In this document: in pieces, positions 25,621 to 33,317 of the stretch
Layout of the letters: every line of letters begins with the position of its first letter
Position numbering within the stretch: the stretch's first letter is position 1
Source: Dyella sp. A6
GTDB taxonomy: Bacteria; Pseudomonadota; Gammaproteobacteria; Xanthomonadales; Rhodanobacteraceae
Length of the DNA stretch: 64,000 nt
Reading direction: 5' to 3'
Assembly: GCF_036320485.1 (NCBI RefSeq)
Contig: NZ_CP132911.1
Location: 3,162,001 to 3,226,000 of the forward strand
Notes under the pieces: generated by a model
The model's database searches: none
What the model saw: only the letters and a program-made list of their open reading frames with translations
What the model was told of the DNA's origin: nothing
Translations under genes and position numbers: made by a program

Positions 25621-26699
25621 GCACTGCCACCCTGGACCGGACCGAACTAATGTCCGACCGCGCCGCCCCCGGCCTGCTTGGCCTGGCCGAACGCGGGCTG
25701 CTGCCCGACGTACTGCTGCGCTGGGGCATCCGCCAGCTGTGTTCGCAGCGCCTGGTGGCCGAACGCGCCAGCGGACCCGAGCGGCAGGCGCTGCGCTTCG
25801 CCCGTCTGATCGACGGCTTGCGCCAGAGCCCGATCGCGATCCACACCGACGCCGCCAACGCGCAGCACTACGAATTGCCGGCCGCCTTTTTCGAGCACTG
25901 CCTGGGCCCGCGCCTGAAGTATTCCTGCTGCTATTACCCGCAAGGCAACGAAACGCTGGAGGAGGCCGAAGAGGCCATGCTGGCGCTGTACGCCGAACGG
26001 GCCGAGCTGGCCGACGGCCAGGACATCCTCGAACTGGGTTGCGGGTGGGGCTCGCTGACCCTGTGGATGGCCGAACACTATCCGCGCGCGCGCATCGTCG
26101 CGGTGTCCAACTCGCACAGCCAGCGTCGCCACATCGAGGCGCAGTGCCGCGCACGCGCGCTGCGCAACGTGATCGTGCTGACCCAGGACGCCAACACGCT
26201 GGACCTGGAAGCGGCACGCTTCGACCGCTGCGTGTCGGTGGAGATGTTCGAACACATGCGCAACTACGAGAGCCTGCTCGGCCGCATCGCGCAGTGGCTG
26301 ACGCCGGGCGGCAAGCTGTTCGTTCACATCTTCGCGCACCGCACCCTGATGTATCCGTTCGAAACCGAGGGCGAGGACAACTGGATGGGCCGGCACTTCT
26401 TCACCGGCGGCCTGATGCCTTCCACCGATACCTTGCTGTGGTTCCAGCGCGACCTGAAGATCGAGCAGCGCTGGCTGGTCGACGGCACCCACTACCAGCG
26501 CAGCGCGGACCAGTGGCTGGCACGGCAGGACGCACAACGCGACGCGGTAATGGCGGTGTTGAAGGAGGCCTACGGTCCGCATGCCAGGCTGTGGTTCCAG
26601 CGCTGGCGCATGTTCTGGATGTCCTGTGCCGAGCTGTTCGGCTACGACCACGGGCACGAGTGGATGGTCGCCCATTACCGCTTCACGCGCGAAGCCTGA
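25617..26699 (+). CDS. Second CFA-like SAM-dependent methyltransferase
   Basis: 360 residues. SAM motif I is DILELGCGWGSLTLWMAEHY near 138. It keeps CFA-family features (EHCLGPRLKYSCCYYP, SVEMFEHMRNYESLL, FVHIFAHR) but lacks the longer N-terminal domain of the upstream cfa product and differs around the active site. It probably methylates a different lipid position or substrate. GAGGAG lies 7 bases before the ATG, inside the end of DUF1295. Confidence 0.85.
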   Translation: MSTATLDRTELMSDRAAPGLLGLAERGLLPDVLLRWGIRQLCSQRLVAERASGPERQALRFARLIDGLRQSPIAIHTDAANAQHYELPAAFFEHCLGPRLKYSCCYYPQGNETLEEAEEAMLALYAERAELADGQDILELGCGWGSLTLWMAEHYPRARIVAVSNSHSQRRHIEAQCRARALRNVIVLTQDANTLDLEAARFDRCVSVEMFEHMRNYESLLGRIAQWLTPGGKLFVHIFAHRTLMYPFETEGEDNWMGRHFFTGGLMPSTDTLLWFQRDLKIEQRWLVDGTHYQRSADQWLARQDAQRDAVMAVLKEAYGPHARLWFQRWRMFWMSCAELFGYDHGHEWMVAHYRFTREA

Positions 26700-26720
26700 G
26701 TTGCCCCCCACGGAGTACCC

Positions 26721-27299
26721 ATGAAACTGTCGCGCCTGTTCGCCACCCCCTGGTTCACCGCCCTGCTGCTGGTCGGCGGCTGTGCCCACGCCAGCCAGCC
26801 GATCCCGCCGGTGGCGCATGTCGATCTGTCCCGCTACATGGGGCGCTGGTACGTCATCGCCTCGATCCCCACGCGCTTCGAGCGCGGCGGTTACAACCCG
26901 GTGGAAACCTACAAGCTGGACCCTGACGGCCGCGTCTGCACCGCCTTCCGCTTCCGCCCCGGCAGCTTCAGCGCACCAGTGAAGAAGATCCACTCGATTG
27001 CCAGCGTGGTGCCGCACACCGGCAACGCCGAATGGAAAGTGCACTTGTTCTGGTTCCTGCGTGCGCAGTACATCGTGGCGTGGCTGGCACCGGACTACAG
27101 CAAGGTGATCGTGGCCCGCGACAAGCGCGACTACGTATGGCTGATGGCACGCACCCCGCATGTCTCCGAAGCCGATTACCAGGCCATGCTGGCGCGGGTG
27201 AAAGCGATGGGCTACGACATGTCGAAGCTGCAGAAGGCACCGCAGCAATGGCCCGAGGCCCAGCCGACGCCCGACTCGTTCATCCCGTCCTGCGACTGA
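26721..27299 (+). CDS. blc: Bacterial lipocalin (Blc-like lipoprotein)
   Basis: 192 residues. The signal peptide ends in the lipobox LVGGC, so this is a lipoprotein. The lipocalin motif GRWYVIASIPTRFERG, the central DGRVCTAFRF segment and the C-terminal ARDKRDYVWLMARTP strand are conserved. It is predicted to bind lysophospholipids or modified fatty acids at the outer membrane. It follows the methyltransferase after 21 bases and is the likely last gene of the stress-lipid operon. Confidence 0.88.
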   Translation: MKLSRLFATPWFTALLLVGGCAHASQPIPPVAHVDLSRYMGRWYVIASIPTRFERGGYNPVETYKLDPDGRVCTAFRFRPGSFSAPVKKIHSIASVVPHTGNAEWKVHLFWFLRAQYIVAWLAPDYSKVIVARDKRDYVWLMARTPHVSEADYQAMLARVKAMGYDMSKLQKAPQQWPEAQPTPDSFIPSCD

Positions 27300-27381
27300 C
27301 GGATACGACTGACCCGAGTGCTTTGCGAAACACCTGCGCGCTGCTAGCGTGACCGCTCCACTGGCTGACCCGCGCGGGCAC

Positions 27382-27882
27382 ATGTCGAACCAGAATGCTT
27401 CGCCCTCGGTACTGTTCGTCTGCACCGGCAATATCTGCCGCTCGCCCACTGCACAGGCCCTAATGGTGCACAAGGCCGCTGCGCGCAAGCTGCGCGTGAC
27501 GGTGGACAGCGCAGCGGTCAGCGGTGAGGAACGCGGCAACCCGCCCGACCGGCGAGCGCTGGCCGAGCTGCGCCGCCGCGGCGTCAGCATGCCGCCGCAC
27601 TGGGCGCGCCTGGTCGAGCCAGCCGACTTCGAGCGTTTTGATCTGGTGCTGGGCATGACCGCCTCGCACGTCGACCGACTGCGACGGCTGGCACCGGCAC
27701 AGGCTGCAAAAGTCGATCTGCTGATGCGCTACGCCGACGGCCACGATGCGATCGACGTACCCGATCCATGGTTGGGCGGCGAACTGGATTTCATCGAGGC
27801 CTTCGACCTGATCGAGGCCGGCGTGGACGGCCTGCTGCGACACTGGTCGATGGCCGAGGCCAGCAGTCTGGCCGGCGGCTAG
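27382..27882 (+). CDS. Low-molecular-weight protein-tyrosine phosphatase
   Basis: 166 residues. The P-loop VLFVCTGNICRSPTAQ (C-x5-R-S) lies near the N-terminus and the general acid is in the DVPDPWLGG loop. It dephosphorylates phosphotyrosine or low-molecular-weight phosphates in the cytoplasm. The ATG at 27382 is preferred; a GTG at 27349 would only add a poorly conserved leader. No partner tyrosine kinase is in the window. Confidence 0.88.
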   Translation: MSNQNASPSVLFVCTGNICRSPTAQALMVHKAAARKLRVTVDSAAVSGEERGNPPDRRALAELRRRGVSMPPHWARLVEPADFERFDLVLGMTASHVDRLRRLAPAQAAKVDLLMRYADGHDAIDVPDPWLGGELDFIEAFDLIEAGVDGLLRHWSMAEASSLAGG

Positions 27883-28580
27883 GCGCAGACGACGTGGCGC
27901 GCATCGGGCAGCGGCTCGGCCGGCCGACATAGGGCACCGGGTCTTTCACGGTCAGGCCCACCTGATCCATCCTGACCCGGATCGCCTGGATCGGGCCCGA
28001 CGCGTCGCGGGTCCGACGCGTCGATCGGCAAGTGCATTGCCCCGTGGTACGGAGCTTCGAGCCGCATCACGGCGCGGCTGCGTGATCGGCCGGAAACCGG
28101 TGAGGTGTGGCCTTGGGCAGGAAAGTCATCGGTGATGCAGGACTCCGTCCTTGCACCACCGATGATGGCGAGCGCGCCCCCTGTTCGCCAAACATTAAAG
28201 CACGCTTCGCGCCAGCTCGCCGCGAGCGGCGCGTGCCAGGCCGCTTGTGTGACGCATCTCCCGGAATCGTGCGGATAGGGCGGCTAGGCGACTGCCATAC
28301 GTGCCGACTAGCAAGCGGCCATGCTGCCGCCACGGGTCACTTGCGGTCGCGGCATGTCCGCCTACGACACTCGCCGGCTGCGCCATGGCCGCAGCGTCAC
28401 GTCACCGGAACTCGTGCGGGTGGCGACCTGGATGGGGGACGGAAAAAGCGGCCTGTGCAGTGGGCGGCCCGACGGAGGCGGCAGCGACGGGCGACTCGGA
28501 CGGGCACGGCGCGATGCGCGCCCCTCGGGATGAGACTGCCGGCCGGCGTGCCGAGGCGACGCCGACCAGCGTGTTCGGGC
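27883..28580. other. 698-base stretch without a supportable gene
   Basis: The minus-strand frames between about 27890 and 28070 show short protein-like pieces split over two frames, which could be a decayed gene. I could not assign it to a family. The rest, to 28580, has no start/ribosome-site combination and no clear hairpin-plus-T terminator. Confidence 0.4.
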
Positions 28581-29186
28581 TTACTTGCCGGACTTGCTCG
28601 GCAGCGGCTCGAGGTTGAACGTGATGGTGCTGGTGCGGCGATCCAGACCCTGGATCACTTCGGCGGTGATGTCGTTGCTGGTGTTGCCACCCAGCACCGA
28701 GTCGCGGTCCAGCAGCAGGCCGCAATGGTGTGCCGTGTAGGCGCTGGCGACGGCCGGCTCGGCGTCCTGGCCGATGCGCTGCATGACCTTGGCGCGGGTC
28801 AGCTGGATGCGCTCGTTCAGTTCACCGGCCTGGGTCTGGAAAGCCTGCATGCGCTGCTGCAGCGCCTCGCCGTCCTGCTTGCGCTGGGCCGGGCTCATCG
28901 ACGCGGCCTTCTTCTGGAACGCCTGCACATCGGCGTCCAGCGGCTGACGCTCGGTTTCGAGCTGGGCGCGCGCCTGCTGCGCCAGCTGGGCCAGCCGCTG
29001 GCTGGCGGCCTTGCCGACCTTGGCTTCCGCGAAGATCGCCTCACGCGAGAGCATGCAGACACCCGGCACCGGGCTGCCACCCAGGGACTTGGTCGCCGCC
29101 GCAGCGTGCACGGGCGCAACAGGAGTGATGGCGAGGCCGGCCACGGTGAGCAGGGCGGCGGTAAGCAGGGGGCGGTGCAAATTCAT
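28581..29186 (-). CDS. OmpH/Skp-like periplasmic protein
   Basis: 201 residues with a signal peptide (MNLHRPLLTAALLTVAGLAI...VHA). The long helical body, about 60-140, is charged and Gln-rich (VGKAASQRLAQLAQQARAQL, ERQPLDADVQAFQKKA), typical of OmpH/Skp coiled tentacles. The opening phrase 'VCMLSREAIFAEAKVG' resembles the oligomerisation segment. It may be a periplasmic chaperone, but it is not next to bamA or lpxD, so it is probably a paralogue. Start chosen at the ATG directly preceding the signal peptide. Confidence 0.75.
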   Translation of the reverse strand: MNLHRPLLTAALLTVAGLAITPVAPVHAAAATKSLGGSPVPGVCMLSREAIFAEAKVGKAASQRLAQLAQQARAQLETERQPLDADVQAFQKKAASMSPAQRKQDGEALQQRMQAFQTQAGELNERIQLTRAKVMQRIGQDAEPAVASAYTAHHCGLLLDRDSVLGGNTSNDITAEVIQGLDRRTSTITFNLEPLPSKSGK

Positions 29187-29445
29187 ATGGGCTGATCCAT
29201 TTTCCAGAGGCACAAGAATGATGTGTGACCACATTTGGCACACACGGTTCCCCAGCATACTCCTCCCGACCGGGGCCTAGAACGGGTAGCGTATCGCGAT
29301 TCAGGCAACCGCCGACCTGGCCGATACGCATTTCCGGCAAGTTCCTAACCAGTCGCTGCATCCTGGCGTTCCGGCCGGTCACCGGCAGCGCTGCGGTGCC
29401 GCTCAGGCGCGTGCCCGCGGATTGGTCGCCGCACGCCAAACCGCC

Positions 29446-29733
29446 TCAACCGTCCTGGCTGCCGGTCGTTTCCAGTTCACGCGAGCGCGCATAGCCGGGG
29501 GTGTCGTTTGACGGGTAGTGATACCAGGCCTCGTGCGGCGACGACTGCTTGCAGGCAAGGCACTGGGTGCGGGTCCAGTAATGACCGCAACCGGGGCAGC
29601 AGCCGGCCGTCCAGAAGGTGTTCCAGCGGGTGCCGCAACCCGCGCCGGGCTCCGACGCCGTGCACAACCAGCGGCTGTCGACCCTGGGCTCCCAGCGGCA
29701 ATGCGGGCAGTAAATGTGGGCTTGCGGTTGCAT
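29446..29733 (-). CDS. Small zinc-ribbon-like protein
   Basis: 95 residues with three CxxC pairs: YCPHC at 9-13, CCPGC in the middle, and CLACK after it. Trp-rich spacers separate them (RWNTFWTAG, HYWTRTQ). Likely binds two zinc ions. I do not recognise a named family. It lies 53 bases downstream of the thiopurine methyltransferase gene on the same strand, so the two may be cotranscribed. Confidence 0.65.
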   Translation of the reverse strand: MQPQAHIYCPHCRWEPRVDSRWLCTASEPGAGCGTRWNTFWTAGCCPGCGHYWTRTQCLACKQSSPHEAWYHYPSNDTPGYARSRELETTGSQDG

Positions 29734-29786
29734 GGAACACTCCTTTGTCCGGAACGACGCTTCGATCCCTGATCCCGTATGCCCGC

Positions 29787-30446
29787 TCAGGCGTTCCGCT
29801 CAAGCCCGTACGCGGCCGTGGCCAGGGCGGTCACACCTTCCTCGATGAAGCCGGGCTGCTGCGCCAGGATGTCGCGATGGGTCAGCTGGCTGATCGTCCA
29901 GCCGGCGCCGAACAGCGTCTGCACCTCGGCCTGCGGCACCGAGAACGGCGGCCCCTGCTTTTCGTGCTGCGGGTATTCCAGGGTGATCATCAAGCCGCGG
30001 CAGCCGGCCGGCAGCCGCGCATACAGCTCGTGCGCATAGCGCTGGCGCAGCGCCGGCGGCAGCGCGATCACCGCGCCACGGTCGTAGACCCCGGCGCAGT
30101 CGGCCAGCGCCGCCGCATCGGTATCGAACACGTCGCCGCAGACCAGCTCGATATCGCCAGCGCGGAAATGCCGGCCATACGGCGACACATGTTCTTCCGG
30201 CGTCAGCCCGTGTTCGGCGAAGAACTGCTGCACCGCCAGCGGCGACAGCTCCACCCCCAGCACGCGGTAACCCTGCGCCGCCAGCCACACCAGGTCCAGC
30301 GACTTGCCGGCCAGCGGCACGAACACGCGACTGCCGCGCGGCAATTGCAGCGCCGGCCACAGCTCCAGCAGCAACGGCGTCACCTGGTCCTGATGAAAAC
30401 CGATGCGCCCTTCGCGCCAACGCTGATGCCAGAACTCGGGGTCCAA
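29787..30446 (-). CDS. tpm: Thiopurine S-methyltransferase, TTG start
   Basis: 219 residues. The TPMT signature LDPEFWHQRWREGRIGFHQ starts at residue 1, followed by RVFVPLAGKSLDLVWLAAQG (SAM site), VLGVELSPLAVQQFF and VYDRGAVIALPP. In bacteria this SAM enzyme methylates selenium and tellurium oxyanions and thiopurines. No ATG or GTG fits; TTG at 30446 has AGGAG 8 bases upstream, so TTG is almost certainly the start. Confidence 0.92.
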   Translation of the reverse strand: MDPEFWHQRWREGRIGFHQDQVTPLLLELWPALQLPRGSRVFVPLAGKSLDLVWLAAQGYRVLGVELSPLAVQQFFAEHGLTPEEHVSPYGRHFRAGDIELVCGDVFDTDAAALADCAGVYDRGAVIALPPALRQRYAHELYARLPAGCRGLMITLEYPQHEKQGPPFSVPQAEVQTLFGAGWTISQLTHRDILAQQPGFIEEGVTALATAAYGLERNA

Positions 30447-30598
30447 GGCGCTTCTCCTGCCGGAACATGGGGAAGCCCATGGTAGCGGGGATGGCGCACC
30501 GGTACATGAGGCCCGGCAGGACCGGTTCACGCGTCACGACCTTGTAACCGCTCAGCGGCACACCCACACCGGGCACAACCCGCGGATGCGCCGGGCGG

Positions 30599-31201
30599 CT
30601 ATCGGCACTCCCGCAGCTGGGCGCCGTATTCGCGAGCAAGGCGGTCGACGTAGTCGGCGGTTTCGAGCAGGTGGCGGTCGTGCCGCCAGTAACCGCTGCG
30701 ATAGCCCTGAATGCCTTCGTGGTACGCAATGTAAAGGTGCCGCGGGTCCCACTTGGAGATGCCCAGCTCGCGGTGGATCAGGTCGGTGTACCAGCCGATG
30801 AAATCGAGCGAGCTGCCCATGTGCTTGCGGCTCTTGAACCAGTGGCCATTGGCCTTGAGGTACGCGCGCCACACCGGGTCCTGCGCCTGCGCGTAGCCAT
30901 AGGCGCTGGAACGGCGCGGCAGCGGAATGAACAGGAAGTGCGGTCGTGCCGGACGGGCCTTGGCATGGAAGTCGGATTCCCGCTGCACGAACGCCATCAG
31001 CACGTTGGCCGGCGTGCCCCAGCGCTTCTGCGCCCGACGGGCATCACGGTACCAGCTCGGGTACTGGTGGAAGATCGAACATAGGTTGTCAGGGTTGCGC
31101 GGCGGGGCGGTGGCACAGCCACCGAGGGCCAACAGACCTATCGCAAGAATCACCAAGCCGACATATCGTGCTGTTCGATGCCCCAGTATTGTTGCCGACA
31201 C
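30599..31201 (-). CDS. Lytic transglycosylase-like SLT lipoprotein
   Basis: 200 residues. The signal sequence ends in the lipobox LALGGC at about residue 29. The mature part has an SLT-fold core: VLMAFVQRESDFHAKARP with the catalytic Glu, SAYGYAQAQDPVWRAY, and LYIAYHEGIQGYRSGYW. It matches the small TraB/EmtA-like transglycosylase group of gammaproteobacteria and would cleave peptidoglycan in the periplasm. Divergent from the DoxX-like gene, 25 bases apart. Confidence 0.82.
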   Translation of the reverse strand: MSATILGHRTARYVGLVILAIGLLALGGCATAPPRNPDNLCSIFHQYPSWYRDARRAQKRWGTPANVLMAFVQRESDFHAKARPARPHFLFIPLPRRSSAYGYAQAQDPVWRAYLKANGHWFKSRKHMGSSLDFIGWYTDLIHRELGISKWDPRHLYIAYHEGIQGYRSGYWRHDRHLLETADYVDRLAREYGAQLRECR

Positions 31202-31226
31202 TCTTTGCTCCAGAGAGGATCAAGCC

Positions 31227-32015
31227 ATGCGTATCGCAAGCATAGGGCATGCCGCGTTCGCGGCAACCCTGATCGCCCTGGGCCTGTTGGGTTTGATCGA
31301 AGGCAGCTTCACCGCGATATGGCAGCCGGTGTTCGATCACGTGCCCGATGCCACGCTTCTGTCGTATCTGTGCGCCGTGGTCGCGCTGGCATGCGGAGTC
31401 GGCCTGTTCGGATCGCGCACGCATTCGCTGGCGGCGCGCGTGCTGTTCATCTACGCGCTGCTGTGGCTGCTGGTGTTCAAGCTGCCGATGATCATCCGCG
31501 CGCCGCTCACCGAAGGCTCGTACCAGTACTGCAGCGAAATGGCGGTGGTCGTGGCCGGCACCTGGGTGCTATACGCGTGGTTCGCCACCGACGCGGACCG
31601 GCGCCGACTCGGCTTCGCCGTCGGCCAGCGTGGCCTGCGCATGGCGCGCGTGCTCTACGGCCTGGCGCTGCTCGGCTTCGGCTTCTCGCACTTCGTCTAT
31701 CTCAACCTCACCGCCCCGCTGATTCCCCACTGGCTGCATGCACCGGTGTTCTGGGCCTACCTGACCGGCAGCGCCTACCTCGCCGCGGGCGCGGCGATCC
31801 TGCTCAACGTGCTGGACCGGCTGGCTGCCACCCTATCGGCCGTGATGATGGGTCTGTTCCTGCTGCTGATCTGGCTACCGATGGTCGCCAGGGGCCATGT
31901 CAGCGCCTTCCACTGGGGCGAGACCTATGCGACCTGGGTACTGACGGCGGCGGCGTGGGTGGTGGCGGATTCGTATTGCGAGATGCGCTGGCTTGGGGCT
32001 GACAAGGGGAAGTGA
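31227..32015 (+). CDS. DoxX-like membrane protein
   Basis: 262 residues with seven or eight membrane helices (for example LIALGLLGLIEGSFTAIW, VLFIYALLWLLVFKLPMII, YGLALLGFGFSHFVYLNL). The GFSHF and repeated helical-pair layout resembles the DoxX/DUF6-like oxidoreductase-associated membrane family. Function unknown. It is the last ordinary gene before the integron cassette array. Confidence 0.65.
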   Translation: MRIASIGHAAFAATLIALGLLGLIEGSFTAIWQPVFDHVPDATLLSYLCAVVALACGVGLFGSRTHSLAARVLFIYALLWLLVFKLPMIIRAPLTEGSYQYCSEMAVVVAGTWVLYAWFATDADRRRLGFAVGQRGLRMARVLYGLALLGFGFSHFVYLNLTAPLIPHWLHAPVFWAYLTGSAYLAAGAAILLNVLDRLAATLSAVMMGLFLLLIWLPMVARGHVSAFHWGETYATWVLTAAAWVVADSYCEMRWLGADKGK

Positions 32016-32029
32016 CACGTCACTGAGCA

Positions 32030-32122
32030 CCTAATTCCCTCCGCCCTCTTTTGCCGCCCTAAAAAGGGGAAAGGAGCAAGGCAGGCTCTACGAGAAAGTG
32101 AACTCTGCCCCCTGTTTTTCCT
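32030..32122. repeat. REP-like repeat fragment at the array end
   Basis: GC-poorer, purine/pyrimidine-skewed sequence including CCTAAAAAGGGGAAAGGAGC and AGTGAACTCTGCCCCCTG. Such 'ggggcagagttcac' tracts are common near REP-associated transposases in Xanthomonadaceae. It directly abuts the broken attC half-site. No transposase gene is present. Identification is by memory of similar tracts only. Confidence 0.3.
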
Positions 32123-32152
32123 GCGCGTCCGCCTTGAACGAGTAGTTAGACA
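32123..32152 (-). other. Half attC site (broken distal end of cassette array)
   Basis: Read on the minus strand it begins TCTAACTACTCGTTCAAGGC and continues GGACGCGC. This matches the first half of the intact attC sites, but the second half (GCTTAACTC...GTTAGGC) is missing and replaced by REP-like sequence. The array has therefore been truncated here. Confidence 0.75.
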
Positions 32153-32430
32153 CGCTGCGATACATGCTCGTGCCACAGTTGCTCGAATGCTGTGCCGGCG
32201 ATGGGGGTGCCGCTGAACTCAGATGATGCGTTGATCTCCGCCAAGGGCGGAACTGGCAACTCACCAAGCTCGGTACCTTCGGACTGCTGACCAGGGCGTG
32301 CGAAGCCGACCGCACCACTACGGAAAAACTCAAGCTTGCGTACTTCATAGCGTTGCGCGTCCAGCTCGGAGACGAGACGGATGGGGTCTTGATTCCTTTC
32401 GTGGTGCCACATGACGTCGATGTATTCCAT
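32146..32430 (-). CDS. Integron cassette protein, DUF6881-like
   Basis: 94 residues starting MEYIDVMWHHERNQDPIRLV, with ELDAQRYEVRKLEFFRSGAVG. This is a small soluble protein family frequently found as an integron gene cassette (DUF6881 from memory). The ATG follows the upstream attC end by four bases, as in cassettes, and the stop lies within the half attC site. Function unknown. Confidence 0.75.
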   Translation of the reverse strand: MEYIDVMWHHERNQDPIRLVSELDAQRYEVRKLEFFRSGAVGFARPGQQSEGTELGELPVPPLAEINASSEFSGTPIAGTAFEQLWHEHVSQRV

Positions 32431-32433
32431 GAT

Positions 32434-32490
32434 GTCTAACGCTGGAGTTAAGCGGTGGCGGAGCCGTCCGCCTTGAACGAAATGTTAGGC
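32434..32490 (-). other. Integron attC site (57 bp)
   Basis: On the minus strand it runs from GCCTAACATTTCGTTCAAGG to AGCGTTAGAC, with internal symmetric boxes GTTCAAGGCGGAC and CGCTTAACTCC. The ends form the R''/R' core (CCTAAC / GTTAGAC). The size and sequence are typical of Xanthomonas-type attC. It encodes the C-terminal residues of the upstream cassette protein. Confidence 0.88.
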
Positions 32491-32753
32491 GCCACGATCA
32501 CGATTGTGTCGCCAGACTGCATGGCAAGCTCGTAAAGCCCCTCGCCTTTGTCGCGAAACTCCAACACCGAGATCGACGAACCCCAAGGGTAGGATGCGGG
32601 AACAACTAGCTTGGTAACGTTGCCGAAGATGACGCTAAACGGCTCAAGGCTCTGTGGCGCACCTGAAAAATTGAAGCTGCACGTGCGCGCCTTCCAGTCG
32701 AAGGCAACGGTGGCCAAGGAAGCGTCATGGAGCTTGTCGATGAATGATGTCAT
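32448..32753 (-). CDS. Integron cassette protein, unknown function (101 aa)
   Basis: Starts MTSFIDKLHDASLATVAFDW eleven bases after an attC end. A beta-rich, soluble protein with no signal peptide (SFNFSGAPQSLEPFSVIFGN). The last residues (NISFKADGSATA) are translated from the attC site, a common feature of cassette genes. No known domain recognised; related small proteins are widespread in cassettes. Confidence 0.7.
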   Translation of the reverse strand: MTSFIDKLHDASLATVAFDWKARTCSFNFSGAPQSLEPFSVIFGNVTKLVVPASYPWGSSISVLEFRDKGEGLYELAMQSGDTIVIVAPNISFKADGSATA

Positions 32754-32763
32754 TTCCCTTGAC

Positions 32764-32824
32764 GCCTAACGCTGGAGTTAAGCGGCGCGCGGTACGCGCG
32801 TCCGCCTTGAACGGGATGTTAGGC
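32764..32824 (-). other. Integron attC site (61 bp)
   Basis: Minus-strand sequence starts GCCTAACATCCCGTTCAAGG and ends AACTCCAGCGTTAGGC. GTTCAAGGCGGACGCGCG and CGCGCGCCGCTTAACTC can pair to the bulged hairpin recognised by integron integrase. Nearly identical in its conserved boxes to the sites at 32434 and 33257. Confidence 0.9.
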
Positions 32825-33247
32825 GCCACGCTCGATTTTTGCGCGGAATACCAACATGACTAGCTTAAGGCCAAGGAGGACGCCGGCGGCCATGGCCAGA
32901 GGCACCAGTGCCTCAACATAGAACGAGGTTTGTGAGAAGACCAGGCGAACTAAAACGACAAGTGCCTGTGCCAAGCAGATGTAGGCGCCCAAATGGAAGA
33001 ACTGAAGAGGCTGCCGAAAGTTGAACGGGTTGAGGTGCCATGAAGGGCGAAGCCACGCCTTTGGCGAGCGTGGGTTGATGACTTGAAGTCCGAGAACGAA
33101 CAGCGGGCCAAGTGAGCAGAATGCGAAGATGGCCAGCAACGCACCCCACCCGATGGGTGGCGATGCCTGAGGACCAAGCGGCACGAAGAATGCGCCAACC
33201 GCTGACGCAGCAATGAGTGCCCATCGCACAATTAGCCAAACACGCAT
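32819..33247 (-). CDS. Integron cassette membrane protein, unknown function
   Basis: 142 residues with four hydrophobic segments: WALIAASAVGAFFVPLG, WGALLAIFAFCSLGPLFVLG, FFHLGAYICLAQALVVLVRL and ALVPLAMAAGVLLGLKLVML. It starts ten bases after an attC end and its stop overlaps the next attC. I do not recognise the family. Base composition is clearly lower in GC than the flanking chromosome. Confidence 0.65.
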   Translation of the reverse strand: MRVWLIVRWALIAASAVGAFFVPLGPQASPPIGWGALLAIFAFCSLGPLFVLGLQVINPRSPKAWLRPSWHLNPFNFRQPLQFFHLGAYICLAQALVVLVRLVFSQTSFYVEALVPLAMAAGVLLGLKLVMLVFRAKIERGA

Positions 33248-33256
33248 GCTTCTAAC

Positions 33257-33316
33257 GCCTAACGCTTGAGTTAAGCGGCGCGCGTCAGCGCGTTCGCCTT
33301 GAACGAGATGTTAGCT
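33257..33316 (-). other. Integron attC site (60 bp)
   Basis: Minus strand: AGCTAACATCTCGTTCAAGG ... CGCTTAACTCAAGCGTTAGGC, with the GC-rich centre CGAACGCGCTGACGCGCGCC. Same architecture as the two sites downstream, with a deviating outer R'' heptamer (AGCTAAC). Confidence 0.88.
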
Positions 33317-33317
33317 G

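Noticed and set aside
29357..29363. Further TGCATCC as an ECF promoter
   Set aside because: The 16-base-spaced position reads CACCG, not CGTAT. The same is true for the copy at 62222.
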